From: Deltaproteobacteria bacterium
Lineage (GTDB): Bacteria > Lernaellota > Lernaellaia > JACKCT01
Length of the DNA stretch: 24,123 nucleotides
Assembly (NCBI GenBank): GCA_020633895.1
Contig: JACKCT010000024.1
Coordinates: forward strand, 1-24,123
Direction: 5' to 3'
Position 1 is the first letter of the stretch; each line of letters begins with the position of its first letter. The translations under genes were made by a program, and so were the position numbers. The notes beneath the pieces were generated by a model. That model had not been told where the DNA came from, did no database searches, and saw only the letters and a list, made by a program, of their open reading frames with translations. Shown piece after piece: positions 16,171-24,123 of this stretch.

Positions 16171-17049
16171 CTACGGCTTGGCTTGGGCTTGATCGGCGAG
16201 GGCTTGGAAATGGGCCCGCAGGGTGTGCGTGCCGTGCGTGGGAGCGATGGTGTCGGAGACGAGCATGGTGGTCAAAAACTCCAGGGTCTGGCCGGAGCGC
16301 TTGTGGAAAACCTTAACGATTTTCGGCAGTAAGCGCGCCACCCATTCGGGGACCGAGATGATCTTGATCGCCATCCCCCGCGCCTCCAGGGCCAGTCGGG
16401 CGATGTCCCGATAGGTCAGCACATCCGGCCCCCCGGCGGGAACTTCGGTTTGGTCCCCCGCCACGGCGTCGGCGCAGACCTTGGCCAGATCCGCCCCGTG
16501 GATCGGATTCATCGAATGCATCCCGTCGCCGAAGAGGTAGACCCGGCCGTGCCCCGCCATCTCGAAAAAGTCCCGCATATCCGAGAAGTAGCCCGTCGGG
16601 CGGACCACCGCGTAGTCCAATCCCGAGGCCGCCAGGTCTTCCACGAACTGCTCGTGGGCGTCGACGATGGCCATGTGCCGCAGTTTGGGGCCGTTCATGA
16701 CGGAGACATAGACGAATTTGCGCACCCCGGCGCGCTGGGCCTCGTCGAGCAGGTGGCGGTTGCCGTGGTAATCCACGTCCCAGAACGACAGGCCGTCCTT
16801 TTGCCGCGTGATGCCCACGGAGGAAAAGACGTAGTCCGCGCCGTCGCAGACGCCGGTCAGGGTTTCGGGCTTGGTGATCTCGCCTTCGAAGACTTCGTCG
16901 ACCAGCCCCGCCAGGTCGCCCAGTCGGCCCCGGTCGCGGGTCAATACGCGGACGAAGCAGCCTCGGGCCTTGAATTCCCGCGCCACATAGCCGCCCAGGT
17001 AGCCGGTGGCCCCGGCGACCAGGACGCGCATGGATGTCCAATCGGGCAA
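16171..17049 (-). CDS. NAD(P)-binding NmrA/atypical SDR protein
   Basis: 292 residues if started at TTG 17049, which has GGGAG 6 nt upstream; ATG 17031 (MRVLVAGATG) is the start expected from homologues but has no clear site. GATGYLGG near the N-terminus is the GxxGxxG dinucleotide loop of the atypical short-chain dehydrogenases. FVYVSVMNGPKL and LDYAVVRPTGYF follow the usual strand order, and the classical YxxxK pair is not present. The closest group is the NmrA/NDUFA9/Ycf39-like proteins, which act as redox-sensing or quinone/chlorophyll-related reductases or scaffolds. The last about 60 residues are partly hydrophobic (VPEWVARLLPKIVKVF), a possible membrane-contact region. Substrate unknown. 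Confidence 0.82.
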   Translation of the reverse strand: MPDWTSMRVLVAGATGYLGGYVAREFKARGCFVRVLTRDRGRLGDLAGLVDEVFEGEITKPETLTGVCDGADYVFSSVGITRQKDGLSFWDVDYHGNRHLLDEAQRAGVRKFVYVSVMNGPKLRHMAIVDAHEQFVEDLAASGLDYAVVRPTGYFSDMRDFFEMAGHGRVYLFGDGMHSMNPIHGADLAKVCADAVAGDQTEVPAGGPDVLTYRDIARLALEARGMAIKIISVPEWVARLLPKIVKVFHKRSGQTLEFLTTMLVSDTIAPTHGTHTLRAHFQALADQAQAKP

Positions 17050-17145
17050 AAAACGCTCCCGTCGTTGCGGTGGACGAATCGGGTTAATTTTTGATCGGTC
17101 GTTGAAGCCGAATGCTTGACCTTGGGATTTGTGAATTTCCGACGG

Positions 17146-20100
17146 CTAGCTCGACGTCACCGGCTCGGCTTCTTCCCGCTCGACGCGCATGGCGCCGGGC
17201 CGGGCGATGATGCCACGGCCGGTGCGTCCGTCCAAATACACGCCGACATCCTGCTCGAAACGCACCAAGCGCAAATATTCGGTCTCCTTGGCGGCGGGTT
17301 GCTTCGTCAGCCACGCCCAATCCAGGAAACCGGCGTCCTTGGGCTGCTCGCGGTTCGCGCCGGGGGGCAGGGTGAGATAGCCGATGCGCAGGGACGTGAT
17401 GTTCTGAAAGAAGTGCGTTCCTTGGGAGGGATCGACCGGGTAGTCCGCGGGGGAGGCCTCGACCATGATCTTCACGCCGCTGATCTGGGACCACTGCACC
17501 GGCACGCCCAGCCACGGATCGGCGCTGCCCCAACGGCCCGGGCCGATGAGGATATACGGGCGCCCGGCCTTGCTCAATTCGGCGTTGATCGTCTCGATCT
17601 GGGCGGCGATGGCTTCGTTGGCGGCGGCCTCCCAGGTCTCGGGCCGGACGAAAAGGATGTCGCGCAGATCGGGGAAGTAGCCGTGGCCCAGGCTGTGCTC
17701 CGTGACGGCGAGGCAGCTTTCGATCGGCGGAATCTCCACATGGGTTGTCGCGTCGGTCGCGGCCTCGCGGGAGGCGAGGGGGCGGATCTGCAACACATAC
17801 AGCGTCGGCTCGCGACGCAGCCGTGTCCGGGGAGTGCGTCGGCCGAAGTCGCCCATATGCACCGCGAACTCGATCTCCACCGCTCCGCCCATGCCGTCGC
17901 GCCCCATGTGGAGCAGGCGCACCAGCGCCTCGGCCAGGGCGATCGCCCGATGCTTGAGGATGTTGTTGAAGGTCACGGCCCGGGGACCGGGTTTGGACAG
18001 ATCGTCCCGGATGACGTCGTCGCCCTCGTCGAAAACGCTGCCCACGAGGGCCAGCGCCCCGTCTTCCTCCGCGTCGGACAAATCGAACGAACGCACCGCC
18101 GCGATGAAATCGGCCTCTTCGCCCATCGACAAATCCAGCGCGAAGAACTGTCGCTGAGAGGCGTCCATGACCGCGCGGGGCGTGGCGAACTGGGGCAGCA
18201 CACCCGGATGGGCCGGCGAGAAGCGCAGGACGCGGCCGCCTTCCATGATCGTGCGTCCCAGACCCAGGGCCAAGTGGGCGATGCCTTCGCCCGAGGTCTG
18301 GGGGCCGATGGGGTAGAAGTTGAATGACTGGGCCAGGCCGGAGATTTCCGGGTAAAAGCGGTCGCCGTGGCGTCGGCCGATCACCGGTTGAATGATGACG
18401 GCCATCTTCTCTTCGTCGACGCGGGCCCCGGTGTTCTTCAGATAGGTTCGCGCGTTTTTGCAGAACGTGGAGGCGTAGACCAGCTTGACCGCCCGGCAGA
18501 GTTGCTCGTGACGCACCGCCGTCTCGGCGGCGTTATTGGCGATCATGTACGTGCCGTAAATGCCGGCGAAGGGGTGGTGGATGGAGTCTTCCAGCAGACT
18601 CGACGAACGCACCGACAGGGGCACGTCAAAGTGCGTGACGATGGTCAGCAGCGCGTCGCGCAATTCCTCGGGCAACCAGGCCGCGGCGAATTGTTCGCGG
18701 ATGGATTCGTCGTCCGGTTCGATCCCGGCAATGCTGCTCTTGTCGTTTTCGGCGATGAAGCGATCGAAATAGTCGGTGGCGATCACGATCGTCGGGGGCA
18801 GGTGAACGGCCAGATCCTCGGTTTCGGTGACGTCGTTGTCGGCGAACAGCATGTTCAAAAACGCCAGGCCCCGCGCCTTGCCGCCCAGGCTCCCCGATCC
18901 GATGCGCGAGAACGATTCGTGGGCCAGGTGGGCGGGATCGAAGTCGGAGACGACGCCTTCGTGCAATTCCTCGTGGCCCTTGCGGATCGCTTCGAGCAGA
19001 TAGTGCCGCACCTCGCCGATGTCGGCGAACTCGGCCAACGTGCGCGGGCGCAGGGCGTCGGCGGTGTCGAACTCCCCTCTCGCGTTGAGCCAGACCGAAA
19101 AGTGGTTGCGTTCGGCGTGGTAGCGCAACGATTCGTCGGGAATGGCGGAAAGCTTTTCCTCCAACTCGCGCAGATCGCGGGCCTCGTCGACCATGCGCCC
19201 GTCCGACATGCGAAAAACAAAACGGCCGAATCCCAGGCCGTCGGTCAGAAACGTGCGCAGCTCGCGCAGCAAATGGACGGAGTTTTTGTTGAGGAAGTAG
19301 ATCGATTCGGCCCGGCGGGCCACATCCTGATGGCTCTCCGAACTTTGAATCAAGATCGGCAGTTGGGGATCGCGCCGCCGTGTCTCGGCGATCAGCGCCA
19401 GGCCCGCGTCCGAGTCCAGGCGTCCGCCGCGAGGGAAACGGCCGTCGGTGATCAGGCCCATGAGGTTGTCCTGATATTGATCGATCAACCCGACGGCGGT
19501 TTCGAAATCCCGCGCGAGCAGGATCTTGGGCCGCGAACGCACAAACGCCAGGCGTTGGATCGGGTTGACGCCCTCGGTGTAGAGGGACTGGCCCTGCGTG
19601 AGGAGCTCTTCGTAGAGCAGGCCGGTGTAGAGCGAGACAAAGCGCACGGAATCCTCGACCAGGACGATCACGCGAACGTTGGTCGTGGCGATGTCCTCGT
19701 CGACGTTCTCCCGGTCTTCCACAAGCTTGATGATCGCCAGCAGGATGCGCGCGTCGCCGCTCCACAGAAACACGCCGTCCACCGCTTCCCGATCGATGTT
19801 CGATTCCAGGCGCGACAACTCGGTCCGGTCCAGCGCCAGCAGCACCACCGGACGGCCGGGACGCAGTTCCTTGACCTGTCGGGCGAAGGCGGAGACGTCC
19901 ATGTCCGCCACGCGCGTCATGGCGATGATCAGATCGAAGCGGCGGTTCTCCAATTTTTCCAGGGCCCGCTCGCCGTTTTCGGCCAGGGTGAAGCGCGGCG
20001 CGTCGGTCAGCGAGAGCTGGCGGTATTGGTCATAGATGCGTTCGCCCAGGCCGCCGTCCTCTTCCAGGATGAAGGCGTCATAGGGCGACGAGACCAGCAG

Positions 20101-20166
20101 GACTTCGCGCACCCGGTGGGGCATCAGGTCGGCGAAGCGGCGGATGCGGCGGTTGGGATGGGGCAT
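17146..20166 (-). CDS. Tandem receiver domains fused to a PEP/pyruvate-binding (PPDK N-like) domain
   Basis: 1006 residues. Residues 18-150 look like a receiver domain that has lost its phosphorylation site (DLIIAMTR: Met83 where Asp is expected; Trp135 where Lys is usual). Residues 163-310 form an intact receiver: Glu171/Asp172, phospho-acceptor Asp241 (LITDGRFP), Ser275 and Lys294. From about 425 to 805 there is a PPDK/PEP-synthase nucleotide-binding domain: SLGGKARG (Lys430), PLSVRSSSLLEDS (Arg520), PFAGIYGTY and LYVLQIRPL. The swivelling His domain and PEP-binding barrel of true PEP synthase are absent. The C-terminus has GPGRWGSADPWLGVPV and DPSQGTHFFQN, a block I recall from large uncharacterised PEP/pyruvate-binding proteins. 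It may be a signal-regulated kinase or phosphotransferase. It lies 103 bp downstream of gdhA on the same strand. Confidence 0.85.
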   Translation of the reverse strand: MPHPNRRIRRFADLMPHRVREVLLVSSPYDAFILEEDGGLGERIYDQYRQLSLTDAPRFTLAENGERALEKLENRRFDLIIAMTRVADMDVSAFARQVKELRPGRPVVLLALDRTELSRLESNIDREAVDGVFLWSGDARILLAIIKLVEDRENVDEDIATTNVRVIVLVEDSVRFVSLYTGLLYEELLTQGQSLYTEGVNPIQRLAFVRSRPKILLARDFETAVGLIDQYQDNLMGLITDGRFPRGGRLDSDAGLALIAETRRRDPQLPILIQSSESHQDVARRAESIYFLNKNSVHLLRELRTFLTDGLGFGRFVFRMSDGRMVDEARDLRELEEKLSAIPDESLRYHAERNHFSVWLNARGEFDTADALRPRTLAEFADIGEVRHYLLEAIRKGHEELHEGVVSDFDPAHLAHESFSRIGSGSLGGKARGLAFLNMLFADNDVTETEDLAVHLPPTIVIATDYFDRFIAENDKSSIAGIEPDDESIREQFAAAWLPEELRDALLTIVTHFDVPLSVRSSSLLEDSIHHPFAGIYGTYMIANNAAETAVRHEQLCRAVKLVYASTFCKNARTYLKNTGARVDEEKMAVIIQPVIGRRHGDRFYPEISGLAQSFNFYPIGPQTSGEGIAHLALGLGRTIMEGGRVLRFSPAHPGVLPQFATPRAVMDASQRQFFALDLSMGEEADFIAAVRSFDLSDAEEDGALALVGSVFDEGDDVIRDDLSKPGPRAVTFNNILKHRAIALAEALVRLLHMGRDGMGGAVEIEFAVHMGDFGRRTPRTRLRREPTLYVLQIRPLASREAATDATTHVEIPPIESCLAVTEHSLGHGYFPDLRDILFVRPETWEAAANEAIAAQIETINAELSKAGRPYILIGPGRWGSADPWLGVPVQWSQISGVKIMVEASPADYPVDPSQGTHFFQNITSLRIGYLTLPPGANREQPKDAGFLDWAWLTKQPAAKETEYLRLVRFEQDVGVYLDGRTGRGIIARPGAMRVEREEAEPVTSS

Positions 20167-20269
20167 GTTCAGTTATCGCCGACGTGCCGTTTCTTCGCAA
20201 ACAGCGAATGTAGTGTTGAACAACGCACGAAAGATCCGTCGCTTTCCGCCTCCGCCGCGTCGACGCGGC

Positions 20270-21926
<1,657 letters not shown>

Positions 21927-21953
21927 GTTCGATGGGGTTCATGCCTCCGCTAC

Positions 21954-21977
21954 CAGGTCCGCTAGCAGGTCCGCTAG
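21954..21977. repeat. 12-bp direct repeat across a stop codon
   Basis: CAGGTCCGCTAG occurs twice in tandem (21954-21965 and 21966-21977). The second copy contains the TAG stop (21976-21974, minus strand) of the Thr-rich lipoprotein gene. Confidence 0.8.
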
Positions 21978-23842
21978 CACGAACACCCCGCGCCGCCGCA
22001 ACCCGACTTATCCTCGTCGTCGGCGATCGAGTTGTCTTCTTCGTCGACTTCCTCTTCGTCGTCGTCGGTGGGGATGGGTTCGTCGGAGATTTCGTACTCC
22101 ACGCTGAACGATCCGGCGTTGTCCAGGTAGAAGCGGTCGTTGACCAGCAGCGCCAGCTCGCCGTTGCACGGCGGGTTGCCGTCGAAGCGGTTGCCGATCT
22201 TGAACAGGCACGTGCCCCCGCTGCCTTCGCCGTTGTTGAAGATGTCGCCGATCAGCGCGCCCCAATTTTGATTGGGCATCGGGCAGCCCGCGCCGCACGA
22301 TTCGCCCCGGCCGCTCGGGCCCACGTCCGTGCCGCCCGACTCGATGGTGATCTCCCCGAAGGCCGTGACGATGAGCCGGTCGTCCGTACCAACGATGAAG
22401 CCGGTGCGCGTGGCGGCTTCCGAATCGGCGTCCACGCTGACCGCATTGCCCAGGGTGGTGGTCGTGGTGGTGGTCGTCGTACCGACGGTCGTCGTGGTGG
22501 TGACGCCGGTTGTCGTCGTGGTACTCGACGTTTCGGTCGTGGTCGTCGTCCCCGGCGTGGTGGTCGTTGTCGTGCCGCCGCCGGTGGTGGTGGTTGTGGA
22601 CGGCGCGGTGGTCGTTGTCGACGACGTGCTGGTGGACGTCGTTGTCGTCGTCGTGTCGACAGTCGTTGTTGTCGTGGACGGCTCCGTCGTTGTGGTCGTT
22701 GTCGTGTCGACAGTCGTTGTTGTCGTGGACGGCTCGGTCGTTGTGGTCGTTGTCGTGTCGACAGTGGTCGTCGTTGTCGTGGACGGCTCCGTAGTGGTGG
22801 TCGTTGTCGTGTCGACAGTCGTTGTTGTCGTGGACGGCTCCGTAGTGGTGGTCGTTGTCGTGTCGACGGTCGTTGTTGTCGTGGACGGCTCCGTCGTTGT
22901 CGTAGTCGTGTCGACAGTGGTCGTCGTGGTCGTGCTGGTTGTCGACGTGGTCGTACTGGTCGTGGTTGTCGTCGTCGAAGTCGTGGTCGACGTCGTTGTG
23001 CTGGTTGTCGTGGTCGTCGTGACGGTCGTTGTCGTCGTCGAAGTGGTCGTTGTCGTCGTGACGGTCGTTGTTGTCGTCGAAGTGGTGGTTGTCGTTGTGA
23101 CGGTTGTTGTCGTGGTCGTGGAAGAGCAGTCGTTGCATACGATGGGTCGGACCATGAGGTTCCAGTCGCGGGAAAGATCGCCGAAGGCCGTCCAGTTCGA
23201 TCCGTCGTCGCCCGAGTACCAGTTGCGGGCGTTGTCGCTGGTCGTGTCGATGCCGATGTAGTTCGACGTGGACGCCGTCCATTCCAACGTGACGGCGAAG
23301 TCGCCCGAGGCGCCCACGTTGATCGGCGTGGTCAGGTCATACTGTTCGAAGGCGCCGAGCGTGGAAGGCGTAAACGGTCCGTCGCAGCCCAGGGCCGAGC
23401 CGGTCGGACCGGTGGCGACCGCGGCGTCGTAGGCACACACGGTGAACGAGCCGGTCGGCGACGAGCCGTCGTGGTAGACCTTCACGGCGGTCAGTTCGTA
23501 GTCGGACGTATCGGGAGCCGGCAGTGTGGCGACGGTGGCGGCCACGGCGGTGGAGGCGTTGAAGTTGTCGTAATCTTCCGCGCCGCCGTCATCGTAGGTC
23601 AGTTCGGTCTCGGCCAGCGCGAAGTCCGATTCTTCATCGGCCTTGGCGATGTCGTCCTCGTCATCGTCGTCGGTTGCGTCGGCTTTGACGGCAAACGTCG
23701 CGTCGTCGTCATCGTCGTCGTCGGACGTGCCGACGTCGCCCCAGTCCTCGTCGCCGTCCTCGGGAAGGCACGCCGCGCCCCAGGCCAGACCCAGCGCCAC
23801 CATCGTCACTCCCGCCAAAAGCCACCAATTCCACCGACGCAT
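21974..23842 (-). CDS. Lipoprotein with Thr-rich linker, LecA-like domain and Cys-rich C-terminal tail
   Basis: 622 residues from ATG 23842 (GGAGG 7 nt upstream; the TTG at 23848 is rejected). The leader ends in WGAAC, the lipidation site. An Asp-rich segment (about 35-70) and a beta-rich domain (about 85-240, with YSGDDGSNWTAFG) come first, then a 222-residue linker almost wholly of Thr with VD and EPS inserts (encoded at 22454-23119). A LecA-like domain follows (about 465-590) with CGAGC, GALIGDI and VNDRFYLDNAGSF, similar to that in 12852-15113. The protein ends in acidic residues and SGCGGAGCSC. The Thr linker could be O-glycosylated and hold the lectin-like domain far from the membrane (inference). 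Its target is unknown. Confidence 0.85.
   Translation of the reverse strand: MRRWNWWLLAGVTMVALGLAWGAACLPEDGDEDWGDVGTSDDDDDDDATFAVKADATDDDDEDDIAKADEESDFALAETELTYDDGGAEDYDNFNASTAVAATVATLPAPDTSDYELTAVKVYHDGSSPTGSFTVCAYDAAVATGPTGSALGCDGPFTPSTLGAFEQYDLTTPINVGASGDFAVTLEWTASTSNYIGIDTTSDNARNWYSGDDGSNWTAFGDLSRDWNLMVRPIVCNDCSSTTTTTTVTTTTTTSTTTTTVTTTTTTSTTTTTVTTTTTTSTTTSTTTSTTTTTTSTTTSTTSTTTTTTVDTTTTTTEPSTTTTTVDTTTTTTTEPSTTTTTVDTTTTTTTEPSTTTTTTVDTTTTTTTEPSTTTTTVDTTTTTTTEPSTTTTTVDTTTTTTSTSTSSTTTTAPSTTTTTGGGTTTTTTPGTTTTTETSSTTTTTGVTTTTTVGTTTTTTTTTLGNAVSVDADSEAATRTGFIVGTDDRLIVTAFGEITIESGGTDVGPSGRGESCGAGCPMPNQNWGALIGDIFNNGEGSGGTCLFKIGNRFDGNPPCNGELALLVNDRFYLDNAGSFSVEYEISDEPIPTDDDEEEVDEEDNSIADDEDKSGCGGAGCSC
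22454..23119 (-). repeat. Thr-codon repeat array with about 51-bp units
   Basis: The whole stretch codes Thr with sparse Ser, Val-Asp and Glu-Pro-Ser. Between about 22640 and 22920 five units of about 51 bp recur, each encoding VD, six or seven Thr, EPS and five or six Thr. Units differ by one Thr codon and by synonymous changes, which is a sign of repeated in-frame duplication. Confidence 0.9.
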
Positions 23843-24029
23843 GCTCAATCCTCCAGGTCGTCACAGGCGACCGATTGGGGATAAAATTTGAATCTCGCTG
23901 AAGATATCGAACGAGGTTCAGTATAGGCTCCGCGCCGCATCTGGCAAGCCGGTTTCGTGACCGGCGGTCCGTGGATTTTGAATGGTCATTGAAATTTTTT
24001 ATGAAAGCGGATCGCGCGGTCGGACGACG

Positions 24030-24056
24030 AAAAACCGACGCCTCCGTGGCGCCGGT
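24030..24056 (-). terminator. Terminator of the partial gene at the window end
   Basis: ACCGACGCC (24034-24042) pairs with GGCGCCGGT (24048-24056) at 8 of 9 positions, loop TCCGT. On the minus strand TTTTT (24034-24030) follows. It lies 32 nt past the TAA at 24088-24090. Confidence 0.75.
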
Positions 24057-24087
24057 CGAAATGCCCTGAAAATCGGTGGGTTAGGCC

Positions 24088-24123
24088 TTAGCAGCCGCAC
24101 CCGCTGTCGTCGTCATCGTCGTC
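24088..24123 (-). CDS. C-terminus of a poly-Asp protein ending in SGCGC (partial)
   Basis: Only 11 codons and the TAA stop are inside the window. They read six Asp (or more, upstream) followed by S-G-C-G-C. The same kind of ending, acidic residues then SGCGGAGCSC, closes the lipoprotein at 21974-23842, and a terminator at 24030-24056 supports a real gene end. Gene size and function cannot be seen from here. Confidence 0.6.
   Translation of the reverse strand, partial: DDDDDDSGCGC

Noticed and set aside
22640-22920. Units of about 51 bp considered as a CRISPR array
   Set aside because: The units are adjacent without unique spacers and are in frame with a Thr-rich coding region.

Overview
The window looks like chromosomal DNA from a GC-rich, Gram-negative bacterium with many secreted lipoproteins. 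The run of poly-aspartate lipoproteins, the Thr-rich linker proteins and a PEP-CTERM-like C-terminus would fit a myxobacterial or deltaproteobacterial-grade lineage, or a candidate phylum of similar habit (for example Lernaellota). That placement rests on general style only, because no rRNA or other phylogenetic marker is present. I saw no phage genes, transposase, tRNA, rRNA or CRISPR array.

Layout. 1-1445: 3' part of a repetitive cell-surface protein. 1603-1956: small Cys-rich poly-Asp lipoprotein with a strong terminator. 2123-2938: DUF3891-type protein, convergent with a MaoC-like hydratase (2992-3981). 4061-4692: AbrB-type antitoxin and Doc/Fic toxin with their own promoter and operator. 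4693-5144: non-coding. 5145-6932: acyl-CoA synthetase. 7107-10007: five consecutive plus-strand genes for lipoproteins with poly-Asp linkers and one or two copies of a conserved Cys-rich domain. 10015-10755: membrane protein resembling phospholipid methyltransferases. 10830-12013: two-gene operon of a ComF-like phosphoribosyltransferase and a SLOG-fold protein, followed by a dispersed repeat. 12157-12618: exported FKBP prolyl isomerase. 12852-15113: lipoprotein with a LecA-like domain and an alpha/beta hydrolase. 15562-17049: methylglyoxal synthase and an NAD(P)-binding protein. 17146-21619: a large REC-REC-PEP/pyruvate-binding protein downstream of NADP-glutamate dehydrogenase. 21817-21926: second copy of the dispersed repeat. 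21974-23842: lipoprotein with a Thr-rich linker and a second LecA-like domain. 24088-24123: the last codons of another poly-Asp protein.

Two themes stand out. The first is a surface-lipoprotein theme: signal peptide, lipobox Cys, poly-Asp or Thr-rich spacer, then a Cys-bearing domain. It recurs in at least eight genes, and the tandem set at 7107-10007 shows a Cys spacing (x13 then x10 at the C-terminal end) that I do not recognise as a named domain. The second is central metabolism: glutamate dehydrogenase, methylglyoxal synthase, acyl-CoA ligase, MaoC hydratase and the REC-fused PEP/pyruvate-binding protein. All functional statements come from reading motifs by eye. No database search was run.
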